From NCBI GenBank assembly GCA_023391015.1, contig JAEWBT010000036.1, positions 8,410-72,409 of the forward strand: a stretch of DNA of 64,000 nt, in the 5' to 3' direction. Shown here piece by piece: positions 1 through 7,906 of the stretch; position 1 is the first letter of the stretch, and each line of letters opens with the position of its first letter. The stretch is from Bacteroidota bacterium. Lineage in GTDB: Bacteria; Bacteroidota; Bacteroidia; Chitinophagales; Chitinophagaceae. The position numbers and the translations under genes were made by a program. Below the pieces are notes generated by a model. The model saw nothing but the letters and a program-made list of their open reading frames with translations. It ran no database searches and was not told the origin of the DNA.

Positions 1-98
1 TCCTCCGGAACGCAGGTGCTGTCCATATCTTATTTTCTGCTGGAAAAGGCTTTTAAATCCTCTTTCGCTACCTGCGTAACCTGGCCATTTTTCACTTG

Positions 99-254
99 TT
101 ACCGACTTTCCAGGATTTTTTCCACAAACGCCGGATTGTAGGGGCGCTCTTCTTTTTGCACCTCAAATTTTATTTTCAAAGCTTTCATAAAAGCGCGGAT
201 AGCTTCAATCTGGGCAGCATCTTCGGTGTAGGCGGTGAACGTTATGGGTTGCAT
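99..254 (-). pseudogene. Small antitoxin-like protein (DUF2683-like), C-terminus cut by an in-frame stop
   Basis: The ATG at 254 gives 51 residues that look like the small Bacteroidota proteins encoded just before RelE/ParE-type toxins (a predicted helix with FMKALKIKFEV, then PYNPAFVEKILESR). A TAA at 99-101 ends the frame. The same frame then continues without interruption for 22 more codons (QVKNGQVTQVAKEDLKAF...) to a TAA at 30-32, which matches the usual C-terminal part of this family. A further ATG at 24-26 starts a frame that runs off the window edge, where a toxin gene would be expected. An upstream TTG at 281 is rejected because it lies inside a TAAATTTG promoter box at 279-286. The protein is either a recently truncated antitoxin or a short form; family assignment is from memory of similar sequences. 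Confidence 0.55.
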
Positions 255-278
255 AGTGGGACTGTTTTTTACTGAAGA

Positions 279-286
279 CAAATTTA
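279..286 (-). promoter_or_regulatory. Bacteroidota -7 promoter box (TAAATTTG)
   Basis: Exact match to the Bacteroidetes primary sigma -7 consensus TAnnTTTG on the minus strand, 24 bases upstream of the ATG at 254. It fixes that ATG as the start of the antitoxin-like gene. Confidence 0.6.
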
Positions 287-316
287 CGAAAAGCGTCTTT
301 GGTAGCGCCGGAAACT

Positions 317-357
317 AAAATGCCGTTTCGCGGAAAGTTTCCACAAAACGGCATTTT
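317..357 (-). terminator. Intrinsic terminator hairpin
   Basis: Perfect 12-bp inverted repeat (AAAATGCCGTTT at 317-328, AAACGGCATTTT at 346-357) directly downstream of the PNGase F-like gene read on the minus strand. The stem ends in a T run on that strand. Confidence 0.75.
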
Positions 358-374
358 GATTATAGAAAAACAAT

Positions 375-2321
375 TTAGTGCACCACTTCCACTTTCAAGA
401 CTTTTTTCTCGCCGGTGGGCTGATGGGTATATTTCACAAAATACAGTCCGGAAGGCCAGGCTTTGGTAGTCAAAATGTGCGTATTTCCGGAAACTTTTCC
501 GGAAAACAACGTTTTTCCGGTAAGGTCAGCAATTTCTACCTGCCCATGCAGCAGCGCGCCTTCCAAGGCCAGGGTCAGCTGATCGTTGGCCGGGTTCGGG
601 AAGCAGCCCAAATTAAGGGAATTTCCGGAAACACCCTCCACGCCCAGGGCACCGCCCACCACAAACTGCTGCTCAAAACCGCAACCAAAATCGCCGCCAT
701 AGTAGTCGGTCAGTGCAATCGGGAAACGGTTGGCCGCATTGGTGACGGCAAAAGTGCCCGTGCCCTGACCGGGATTGGCCCACCACAGCAAGCCATCACA
801 ACCGGCATCCGACATTTTCAATTTATAGCAGCCCGGAGCCAGTGTTATGGTATCGCGGTAAATGGTATTGGCCGCCTGCCCCTGACGGGAAAGCAACAGC
901 ACGCCGGCATCATCAAACAGCTCCCACTTGTTTTCAGTTGCCATGTTATTGGTTTTGAGCTGCAGGGCAATTTTAGATACCCAGCGCGGCGCAGCGTCAA
1001 AGGTCACCCGGAAGGTATCGTTGGTCGGGTCGGCGTCGGCGGCATTGTTTACTTCCAGAAGCTGCGCCGTAAAACGCTTGTTGGCACCGGCCGTGCTACG
1101 CACGCCGTTGTCGATCGGCAGTTCAATCTCGGCCATTTGGAGCGGGGCAATGGTGCCCGTCCAGTTGTATTGCGACGGCGTATAGCCAGCGCTGTCCAGC
1201 CCGTACTCAATTTTCAGCGACGTGATTGGGTTTGCGCCATTGTTCTTAATCATGATCCGGGGTTTGCCGCAAGCGGTATTGCTGCGGGTGTATTGCTCGT
1301 GCTTGTTGGGGGCAATCACGTCCAGGATCTCGGCGTCGGTCTGCTTGTTATAGCCACCGTAAGAAACCATCGTTCCGGTCAGCATGTAATCCCCATAGAG
1401 GCCGTTGCCACCGGGTGTTCCAGTGTAAGGGTCAAAATCCAGGTCAAGCGAACGGGAAGCGCCGGCAGCCAACCCCGGAATGGTGTGGGAAAGCACGCCT
1501 ACCTGATCACCCGGGCACCAGTTGGCGCGGTCGTAAATCCAGGTGCCGCCTTGCGGGAATACCGCGTTCTCGCCGCAGTTGTCGCGCCAGATCAGCTGGG
1601 TTTGAACGAGGCTGCCATCAGACTTCACGTAATAGTTTTTAGGGCAAAACTCGGCGCAATTCTGTGTACCATCCATGCCGTGGCCGGTGATGGTTACTTT
1701 CAAATCGCTGCTGACTGTGCCGGCTGGAGCCGTAAAAGATTTGGCCTTTACAAAACTGTCGATGGGCTCGCTCGGTTTGCCGTACCAGTAGTCGCCGCGC
1801 CACAGGGTTTGAATGCCGGTAACATTGCGTGCTGGCGTTCCTTCCACAAAATCAAACTTCACATCAGCCGTGAAACCGCCGGAATAGCCATAATAAAACA
1901 AGCGGACTGTTGCGCTATCTTTCAGCAACGGGTAATAATCTGTTACATCGTAAGTGTAACGGCGGGTCCAGTTAGAAGGTGTTGAAGCATTCCCGTTCTG
2001 TGCATAGGGTGTAATCAGCCGGCCCAGTTCAATGGTATCGCCGCCGGGTGTCATTAACAGGCATTGCAGGGTGTAATCCCAGGCAGCACAGTATTGCTCG
2101 CTTGGCGGACACGTGTATTTGCCCAGCTTCAGCGTCATGTAAATATTCCGGTAGGATTGACTGCCAGATGGAAACTGCACCGTGGTATCATAAGCGCCGT
2201 AGAAACCGGGTTTATTTAAAGGTTGCGCAGCAAAGGTTTGTATGATAGTGGTATCGCCCGGGGCCGCAAAGGCAGCAGCGCTGCCGAGGAGCAAGGAAAG
2301 CGTGTAGAGAAATTTTTTCAT
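375..2321 (-). CDS. Secreted PNGase F-like protein with T9SS sorting domain
   Basis: The 648-residue protein begins with a clear signal peptide (residues 1-19) if the ATG at 2321 is used; the longer upstream frame adds a charged, unsupported N-terminus. Residues about 30-330 resemble the two-domain fold of Flavobacterium peptide-N-glycosidase F: a CPPSEQYCAAWDY stretch (Asp82 matching PNGase F Asp60), a GFTADVKFDFVEGTPARNV strand, and GHG...CAEFC (Glu224 matching Glu206). The third PNGase F acidic residue, Glu118, appears replaced by Thr in GGFTADV, so deglycosylating activity is uncertain. The last ~80 residues (PNPANDQLTL...GLYFVKY) are a type A T9SS sorting domain, so the protein should be exported across the outer membrane and anchored or released. 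Transcription ends at the hairpin at 317-357. Confidence 0.85.
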   Translation of the reverse strand: MKKFLYTLSLLLGSAAAFAAPGDTTIIQTFAAQPLNKPGFYGAYDTTVQFPSGSQSYRNIYMTLKLGKYTCPPSEQYCAAWDYTLQCLLMTPGGDTIELGRLITPYAQNGNASTPSNWTRRYTYDVTDYYPLLKDSATVRLFYYGYSGGFTADVKFDFVEGTPARNVTGIQTLWRGDYWYGKPSEPIDSFVKAKSFTAPAGTVSSDLKVTITGHGMDGTQNCAEFCPKNYYVKSDGSLVQTQLIWRDNCGENAVFPQGGTWIYDRANWCPGDQVGVLSHTIPGLAAGASRSLDLDFDPYTGTPGGNGLYGDYMLTGTMVSYGGYNKQTDAEILDVIAPNKHEQYTRSNTACGKPRIMIKNNGANPITSLKIEYGLDSAGYTPSQYNWTGTIAPLQMAEIELPIDNGVRSTAGANKRFTAQLLEVNNAADADPTNDTFRVTFDAAPRWVSKIALQLKTNNMATENKWELFDDAGVLLLSRQGQAANTIYRDTITLAPGCYKLKMSDAGCDGLLWWANPGQGTGTFAVTNAANRFPIALTDYYGGDFGCGFEQQFVVGGALGVEGVSGNSLNLGCFPNPANDQLTLALEGALLHGQVEIADLTGKTLFSGKVSGNTHILTTKAWPSGLYFVKYTHQPTGEKKVLKVEVVH

Positions 2322-2383
2322 AATTTTTGAGCGTGGAAAGTTACGTTTAAATGATTTACTACTTAATGAGGTGCCCAATATCG

Positions 2384-2391
2384 TACCTTTG
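2384..2391 (+). promoter_or_regulatory. -7 promoter box for der (TACCTTTG)
   Basis: Exact TAnnTTTG match 31 bases before the der ATG at 2423. No convincing -33 TTTG is visible at the expected distance. Confidence 0.6.
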
Positions 2392-2422
2392 CGGCCTTTT
2401 TTGCCGTAAATCTTCCTAAGTC

Positions 2423-3883
2423 ATGTCGTCTTTTACTGTTGCCATCGTGGGTCGCCCAAATGTGGGCAAGTCCACCCTTTTTAACCGTCTGCTCGAGCAG
2501 CGCAAGGCGATTGTGGATGATATTTCCGGCGTGACGCGCGACCGGCAATACGGCATTGCCGACTGGAACGGCAAGTCGTTTAACGTAATTGACACCGGCG
2601 GTTTTGTGGTGGGCTCCGATGACGTTTTTGAAGTAGAAATCCGTAAACAGGTAGAAATCGCCCTGGAAGAAGCCAATTTGTTGCTGTTTGTAACCGACAC
2701 TACAACCGGCATCACCGATCAGGATGCCGCGTTTACCGAGGTGCTCCGGCGCGGCAAAAAACCGGTTTTTCTGGTGGTCAATAAAGTGGATAACAGCGAG
2801 CGGATGCTGGACGCAACGGAGTTTTACGGCTTGGGCTTTGACCAGCTGTTCATGGTATCGGCGATTTCCGGAAGCGGCACGGGTGAGTTGCTCGATGAAA
2901 TTACCACTCACATCACCGACGAATACGAACCGGCCCTGCCCATCCACAACCGCAAAAAAGTGGTTGCCGAAACCGAAGAGCTGGATATTGATATTGAAGA
3001 CCCCGACTTTGACGCCGAGGCCTACGCCGAGAAAATAGACGAGCGCCTTTTTGAGGAAGATTCCGGAAATGTTCCGGAAACCGAGCTGGAGGTGCTGCCC
3101 AAAATCGCTATTATCGGGCAGCCGAACGCCGGAAAATCTACCCTCTTGAACGCGCTTATCGGGCAGGAACGCACCATTGTTTCCGACATTGCCGGAACGA
3201 CCCGCGATTCCATTCACACCCGCTACAACCTGTTTGGAAAAGACTTTGTGCTGATTGACACTGCCGGGCTGCGCAAGAAAAAGAACGTGCACGAAGACCT
3301 GGAGTTTTACTCCGTCATCCGCGCCATCAAGGCGATGGACGAAGCCGATATTTGTATGCTCCTGATTGACGCCACCAAAGGCGTTACCATGCAGGACATC
3401 AATATTTTTTCCCTCGCGGCCCGCAAAGGCAAAGGCATTGTGGTGCTGGTGAACAAATGGGACCTCGTAGAAAACAAAGAAACCAACACCCCGCGTGACT
3501 ATGAAAAGGCTTTGAAACAACGGCTTTCACCTTTCACAGATGTGCCGGTGGTGTTTATTTCCGCAACCGAAAAAACCCGCATTTTCCGGGGCATGGAAGC
3601 GGCGCTGAAAGTGTTTGAGAACCGGCAGCGCAAGATTCCAACGGCAAAGCTGAATGACGTAATGTTGAAGGAAATAGCCCACTATGCCCCGCCGATGACC
3701 CGCGGGATGCACGTGCGGATTAAATTCTGCCGCCAACTGCCCACCTACAACCCGGCGTTTGCATTTTTTGCCAACCATCCCGAAGCCGTGAAGGAGCCTT
3801 ACCGGAATTTTCTGGAAAACAAAATCCGCGAACACTTTGACTTTTCGGGCGTTCCACTGCGGATCTTTTTCCGGAAAAAGTAG
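2423..3883 (+). CDS. der: Ribosome-assembly GTPase Der (EngA)
   Basis: Tandem-GTPase factor needed for 50S subunit maturation. GTPase domain 1 occupies residues 5-170 (P-loop GRPNVGKST at 10-18, switch DTGG at 57-60, NKVD at 120-123). Domain 2 occupies about 228-400 (GQPNAGKST at 232-240, DTAG at 279-282, NKWD at 344-347). A KH-like C-terminal domain follows to 486. At 486 residues it is about 45-50 longer than usual. The excess is a very acidic linker (about 175-225) between the GTPase domains, and two copies of TTCCGGAA at 3061 and 3072 lie in its coding sequence. It precedes rimO by 42 bases and probably shares its transcript. Confidence 0.97.
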   Translation: MSSFTVAIVGRPNVGKSTLFNRLLEQRKAIVDDISGVTRDRQYGIADWNGKSFNVIDTGGFVVGSDDVFEVEIRKQVEIALEEANLLLFVTDTTTGITDQDAAFTEVLRRGKKPVFLVVNKVDNSERMLDATEFYGLGFDQLFMVSAISGSGTGELLDEITTHITDEYEPALPIHNRKKVVAETEELDIDIEDPDFDAEAYAEKIDERLFEEDSGNVPETELEVLPKIAIIGQPNAGKSTLLNALIGQERTIVSDIAGTTRDSIHTRYNLFGKDFVLIDTAGLRKKKNVHEDLEFYSVIRAIKAMDEADICMLLIDATKGVTMQDINIFSLAARKGKGIVVLVNKWDLVENKETNTPRDYEKALKQRLSPFTDVPVVFISATEKTRIFRGMEAALKVFENRQRKIPTAKLNDVMLKEIAHYAPPMTRGMHVRIKFCRQLPTYNPAFAFFANHPEAVKEPYRNFLENKIREHFDFSGVPLRIFFRKK

Positions 3884-3925
3884 TCCTTGTAATTGTGAAG
3901 TCAGGAAACAGAACCATCCCGCATT

Positions 3926-5233
3926 TTGAAAAACAAAACCCTTAAAAAAGACAAAGTCAATATCATTACCCTCGGCTGCTCCAAGAATCTGGTGGATTCG
4001 GAGGTGCTGAGCGGGCAACTGGCGGCCAACGGCTTCCGGGTGAAACACGAAAGCGAAAAGCTAGCCCACAACATTGTGGTGGTAAATACCTGTGGTTTTA
4101 TTGACAAGGCAAAGGAAGAAAGCGTGAACACCATCCTGGAACAGGTGGCGCTGAAACAGGAAGGCCGGCTGGACAAAGTGTTTGTAACCGGCTGCCTGTC
4201 GGAGCGCTACCGGCAGGATTTGGCCAAAGAAATTCCGGAAGTGGACGCGTGGTTTGGCACGATGGAACTGCCGTTTATCCTCCAACAGTTCAACGCCGAT
4301 TTCAAAAAAGAACTGCTCGGCGAGCGTCTCCTGGCCACGCCAAAACACTACGCCTACCTCAAAATCTCAGAAGGCTGCAACCGCACCTGCTCGTTTTGCG
4401 CCATTCCGCTGATGCGCGGCGGCCACGTGAGCAAGCCAATGGAAGAAATCGTTGCCGAAGCCGAAAAGCTGGTGCGCGGCGGTGTAAAGGAAGTGATGCT
4501 GATTGCGCAGGAACTGACCTACTACGGACTGGACCTCTACAAAAAACGCGCACTGGCGGAGCTGTTGGAGCGCCTCAGCGACGTGAAAGGATTGGAGTGG
4601 ATCCGGCTGCACTACGCCTACCCGAGCAAGTTTCCGCTGGAAGTGCTGGATGTGATGCGCGAGCGCCCCAACATCTGCAACTACTTAGACATGCCGCTGC
4701 AACACGCCTCCGACAATATGCTGAAGGCGATGAAGCGGCAGATTACCCAGGCCGAAATGCGGCAGTTGGTGTCCGAAATCCGCGACCGCGTGCCGGGCAT
4801 CGCCATTCGCACTACGCTGATTACCGGCTTCCCCGGCGAGACGCTGGAAGACGTGGAAAACCTGAAACAGTTTCTGGAAGATATGCGCTTTGAGCGCGTC
4901 GGCGTGTTTACCTACAGCCACGAGGAAAATACCAGCGCCCATGCCCTGGCCGACGATATTCCGGCAGTGGAAAAAGAGCGCCGCGCGCAGGACATTATGG
5001 AAACCCAAAGCGAGATTTCGTTTGAGAAAAACCAGGCTTTGGTAGGTCGTACGCTGAAGGTGATTGTGGATAAAAAAGAAGCAAGCCGCTGGCTGGGCCG
5101 CACTGAGTACGACAGCGTGGAAGTGGACAACGAAGTGGTGATTCACGCCGACCGTGAGCTACAACCCGGCGAGTTTGTGAACGTGAAAATCACGAAGGCG
5201 TATGACTATGATATTGAAGGAGAAGTGGTTTAA
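3926..5233 (+). CDS. rimO: Ribosomal protein S12 methylthiotransferase RimO
   Basis: Radical-SAM enzyme that adds a methylthio group to an aspartate of ribosomal protein S12. The N-terminal UPF0004 domain carries the three cysteines of the auxiliary 4Fe-4S cluster (C18, C56, C90). The radical SAM motif CNRTCSFC supplies C151, C155 and C158, and a TRAM domain closes the 435 residues, the usual family length. The start codon is TTG at 3926, chosen because the resulting N-terminus (KTLKKDKVNIITLGCSKN) is the family norm and no ATG or GTG fits. Position after der suggests a ribosome-maturation transcription unit. Confidence 0.95.
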   Translation: MKNKTLKKDKVNIITLGCSKNLVDSEVLSGQLAANGFRVKHESEKLAHNIVVVNTCGFIDKAKEESVNTILEQVALKQEGRLDKVFVTGCLSERYRQDLAKEIPEVDAWFGTMELPFILQQFNADFKKELLGERLLATPKHYAYLKISEGCNRTCSFCAIPLMRGGHVSKPMEEIVAEAEKLVRGGVKEVMLIAQELTYYGLDLYKKRALAELLERLSDVKGLEWIRLHYAYPSKFPLEVLDVMRERPNICNYLDMPLQHASDNMLKAMKRQITQAEMRQLVSEIRDRVPGIAIRTTLITGFPGETLEDVENLKQFLEDMRFERVGVFTYSHEENTSAHALADDIPAVEKERRAQDIMETQSEISFEKNQALVGRTLKVIVDKKEASRWLGRTEYDSVEVDNEVVIHADRELQPGEFVNVKITKAYDYDIEGEVV

Positions 5234-5595
5234 CGCTTCGCGTTGTTGGAGCCCTTCGGGCGTTGGATAATGTTGGAGGCGCTTTGCGCCGTTGGAGCCT
5301 TCGGCTTAGATGGTGGAATTTCCGGAAAATTTGTATAGAATTCCGGAACACTTCTTCATGCTTCCCTCGCGCGGGAGTTAGCGAAGCGCTCCCGTGTGTA
5401 CCAAACTGCCAGTCTCCGATTGGCTCCATGGGCAGTCACAGACTGCCGGCTCCAATAGACACGAGTGTGCTTCGCTAACACTCGCGCCAGAATTGAAATA
5501 TTCAGAAAAAAATTCTACAACCGGATGTGCTAACGGCTCCTGCGCTTTCCAACGCCCAAGGGCTCCAATAACTTTAGCTTCCAACGCCGCAGGCC
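5232..5595. repeat. Gene-free island of variable-stem hairpins (GTTGGA-linked)
   Basis: The gap between rimO and dprA holds no credible gene but is packed with small inverted repeats. On the plus strand, hairpins AACGCTTCGCGTT (5232-5244), GCCCTTCGGGC (5251-5261), GGCGCTTTGCGCC (5278-5290) and AGCCTTCGGCT (5296-5306) are joined by the word GTTGGA (5245, 5262, 5272, 5291). The same GTTGGA-hairpin pattern reappears on the minus strand at about 5541-5590. Two larger hairpins share the loop TTAGCGAAG but have different, self-complementary stems (5373-5393 GGGAG/CTCCC; 5463-5483 GAGTGT/ACACTC, inverted). Two TTCCGGAA copies lie between them. Confidence 0.75.
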
Positions 5596-6711
5596 CTACG
5601 CCAACCGGTAATTCTTCCCCGGCAGGCTCCGCACCACTCCGTTCATCTCTAATTGCAACAAGGTAGCGGCCAGCTGCGACGCTCCGATTCCGGAAATAAG
5701 GAGCAAGTCGTCGGAGTGAACTTTTTCTTTCCGACCCAGCGCATCTACCACTCTTTGCTCTTCGTCGGAAAACGTCAGGAGCAGTTTATTTTGAATCGCC
5801 TTTTTACCGGCCTGAACCGTCCAGCCCATGGTTTCCAACAGGTCTTCGGCGTTGGTAATTAAGGCCGCTATGGTGCGGCGGATGAGCAAATTGCAACCCG
5901 CTGCCCGCGGATCCCCTACCCGGCCCGGAAACGCTACAACTTCGCGGTTATAGCCGTGCGCCAGATAGGCCGTAATCATCGAACCGCCTTTCACGTCGCT
6001 TTCCACCACGACCGTTACGTCGCACATCCCGGCTACAATGCGGTTCCGTACCGGAAACAAATCGGGGTGCATCGCCGTTCCGTGCGGAAACTCCGTCAAT
6101 AGCGCACCGCCGGCCTGAATCATCTCTTTGGCCAGGGGTTTGTTTTTATCGGGATACAACCGGTCCAGCCCGTGCGCCAAAACGCCCACTGTCGGCAGGC
6201 CGTGCAGTACGCTTTGTTTGTGCGCAACCGTATCAATCCCGAAAGCCAATCCACTCACCACCGTTACCCCGGCATTTTTGAGTCCGGCAATCAGGTTTTC
6301 GGTCATCTGGATGCCGTAATTTGATGGCTTGCGCGTGCCAATAACTGCTACCAGGCGGTCGGCGTTTAGCTTCGTTTCGCCTTTGCTATACAGCAGGTAG
6401 GGCGCGTCCTCGCAAGCCCGCAGTCGCGCGGGGTAATCCGGGTCTTGCTGGGTCAGGATGCGAATGCCGTGCTTTTCGGTGAAAAGAACTTCTTCTTCCG
6501 CACGGCGCAGCAAGGCTGGTGCCGAGAAATTTTCCAAAAGACTTTTAACCCGTGCCGCCCCGATGCCGTCAATAGCGAGCAGTTCTTGGGACGACGCTTC
6601 CAGCACGGCCTGCGCCGACCCGAAATGACTTACCAGCGACCGAAGCGTTTTGTCGCCGATTGCCGGAATAAACGTAAGTGCAAGGTCATAAAATCTGGGG
6701 TGCCTTTCCAT
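5596..6711 (-). CDS. dprA: DNA-processing protein DprA (Smf)
   Basis: Loads RecA on incoming single strands during natural transformation. The 371 residues show an N-terminal helix-hairpin-helix region (IPAIGDKTLRSLVSHFG, IDGIGAARVKSL), the Rossmann-like DprA core (about 95-300, VIGTRKPSNYG, SGLAFGIDTVAH, NRIVAGMCDVTVVVES) and a C-terminal winged-helix domain. Length and order match the family. It is transcribed divergently from the DUF6438 gene, with only 48 bases between start codons. Many bacteria not known to be competent also keep dprA, so it alone does not prove natural transformation. Confidence 0.95.
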   Translation of the reverse strand: MERHPRFYDLALTFIPAIGDKTLRSLVSHFGSAQAVLEASSQELLAIDGIGAARVKSLLENFSAPALLRRAEEEVLFTEKHGIRILTQQDPDYPARLRACEDAPYLLYSKGETKLNADRLVAVIGTRKPSNYGIQMTENLIAGLKNAGVTVVSGLAFGIDTVAHKQSVLHGLPTVGVLAHGLDRLYPDKNKPLAKEMIQAGGALLTEFPHGTAMHPDLFPVRNRIVAGMCDVTVVVESDVKGGSMITAYLAHGYNREVVAFPGRVGDPRAAGCNLLIRRTIAALITNAEDLLETMGWTVQAGKKAIQNKLLLTFSDEEQRVVDALGRKEKVHSDDLLLISGIGASQLAATLLQLEMNGVVRSLPGKNYRLA

Positions 6712-6759
6712 TTGCTTTTGTCTTCTGAATTACCTTCACCTCAAAATAAAACGTTCCGG

Positions 6760-7284
6760 ATGACACTTCCCGCGCCCCTGCTGTTTTTTATTTTCGCTAT
6801 CGCATCTGGCACCACAGCCCGTAGCTGTAAATCAACACCCAAAGCGGCTGCTCAAACCGCCCCAAAGGTTGTTCAAAAAGGCTCCCAGGTGAGTGCCGTA
6901 AAGATGAGCCGGGGCTATTGCTACGGGCGCTGTCCGGTGTACAGTATTGAAGTTCAAAGCAATGGATTGGTCCGGTATTCCGGAAAACAATTTGTAGAGA
7001 AAGAAGGGATTTATGAAAAAACATTCACCCCGGCAGCGGTTGGCAATTTGATTCAGGAATTCAACAGCGCCCGCGTGGACACAATGAAAACCACTTATGA
7101 GCGGCTTCTGAGCGACATGCCATCCATCAATTACACCTTTACTTTTTCCGACGGGCAAACAAAAGAAGTTGAAAACGCTCATTACGGCCCACAAGTGCTG
7201 GCTAAATTGGCTCAGCGAATGGACGAACTGGTGCAAACCCCCGACTACAGTTGGAAACGCATTGCAGCGAAGGTGGAAGAGTAG
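6760..7284 (+). CDS. DUF6438 domain protein, probable lipoprotein
   Basis: The 174 residues begin with a hydrophobic leader and a cysteine at 23 (TARSC). This is only a loose lipobox, so lipoprotein status is likely but not certain. The body carries the motif GYCYGRCPVYSIEV (two cysteines around a Gly/Arg turn) followed by NGLVRYSGKQFVEKEGIYEK, typical of the DUF6438 family of Bacteroidota. The function is unknown. The longer frame upstream runs through dprA and lacks a leader, so the ATG at 6760 was chosen. Confidence 0.75.
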   Translation: MTLPAPLLFFIFAIASGTTARSCKSTPKAAAQTAPKVVQKGSQVSAVKMSRGYCYGRCPVYSIEVQSNGLVRYSGKQFVEKEGIYEKTFTPAAVGNLIQEFNSARVDTMKTTYERLLSDMPSINYTFTFSDGQTKEVENAHYGPQVLAKLAQRMDELVQTPDYSWKRIAAKVEE

Positions 7285-7299
7285 GCAGGGATTAGGTAG

Positions 7300-7319
7300 A
7301 GACGCTGCATGCAACGTCT
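7300..7319. repeat. Short palindrome downstream of the DUF6438 gene
   Basis: AGACG and CGTCT arms flank a TGCATGCA core, 15 bases after the stop codon. It could act as a 3' hairpin, but no T run follows. Confidence 0.4.
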
Positions 7320-7413
7320 AAAAGGGTCATGTATTAATTATAAAAACAAAAGACAAAAATGCGACGTTTTCTGAAGTAAGCGGGGTATTTGGAGGACTGT
7401 GCGAGACCAATAA

Positions 7414-7433
7414 TTTCCGGAAATTTCCGGAAA
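7414..7433. repeat. Doubled TTTCCGGAAA palindrome
   Basis: Two abutting copies of the ten-base palindrome that recurs throughout the window. They sit immediately next to the terminator stem of the ferredoxin gene. Confidence 0.8.
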
Positions 7434-7466
7434 AAGCCCGCTTTCCAGGAGTACAAAACGGGCTTT
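7431..7466 (-). terminator. Terminator of the ferredoxin gene
   Basis: AAAGCCCG (7433-7440) pairs with CGGGCTTT (7459-7466). The minus-strand stem is followed by a T run formed by the adjoining TTCCGGAA copy. Confidence 0.7.
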
Positions 7467-7488
7467 GGAGAGTGTAGGCGCTGCCTTT

Positions 7489-7836
7489 TTACAGGTGCAT
7501 CTTGTCTTTTTTGAGAAGCAGTTCTTCTGGCGTTTCCACGTGGTTTTCATCGGGAACACAGCAGTCCACCGGGCACACAGCCGCGCACTGCGGCTCTTCA
7601 TGAAAGCCCTGGCACTCGGTGCATTTATCTGGCACGATATAATAAATATCCACCGCTACAGGTGCGTGTTTGGCATCTGCCGGGGTGGTGCTGCCATCCA
7701 TAAGTTGATAGTCGCCGGTCACAGCCGTGCCGTCGGCCATGCGCCACTCCACGCCGCCTTCATAAATGGCGTTGTTGGGGCATTCCGGCTCGCAGGCGCC
7801 GCAGTTAATACATTCGTCCGTTATTTTGATTGCCAT
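7489..7836 (-). CDS. 4Fe-4S dicluster ferredoxin
   Basis: A 115-residue electron carrier. The first cluster motif CxxCxxCxxxC is at C9, C12, C15 and C19. The second set is C72, C75, C84 and C88 with C92/C93 nearby. About 50 residues separate the two sets, longer than in clostridial-type ferredoxins but usual for the Bacteroidota version. The gene is divergent from a LuxC-like reductase with 70 bases between starts, an arrangement often seen in this phylum. It may therefore serve acyl-CoA/aldehyde redox chemistry, which is inference from context. Confidence 0.93.
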   Translation of the reverse strand: MAIKITDECINCGACEPECPNNAIYEGGVEWRMADGTAVTGDYQLMDGSTTPADAKHAPVAVDIYYIVPDKCTECQGFHEEPQCAAVCPVDCCVPDENHVETPEELLLKKDKMHL

Positions 7837-7866
7837 AGCTTAAGTTGAATCTTCAAAACTGTGCCG

Positions 7867-7874
7867 CAAAATTA
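7867..7874 (-). promoter_or_regulatory. -7 promoter box for the ferredoxin (TAATTTTG)
   Basis: Exact TAnnTTTG on the minus strand, 30 bases upstream of the ATG at 7836. The plus strand nearby has TACGATTTG, one base too long, as a weak candidate for the divergent reductase gene. Confidence 0.6.
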
Positions 7875-7906
7875 CGATTTGCACCCGCACAGCACGTGAC
7901 CTTTTT

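Noticed and set aside
378..1985. 535-codon open frame opposite the PNGase F-like gene
   Set aside because: It is antisense to a gene with signal peptide and T9SS domain. Its product is Gly/Arg/Val-rich with no domain, typical of shadows in GC-skewed codons.
5263..5666. Short open frames in the rimO-dprA gap
   Set aside because: They cross hairpin repeats in several frames and have Arg/Pro/Ser-rich products without family features.
6445..6759. N-terminal extension of the DUF6438 gene
   Set aside because: It overlaps dprA on the other strand and would bury the signal peptide.
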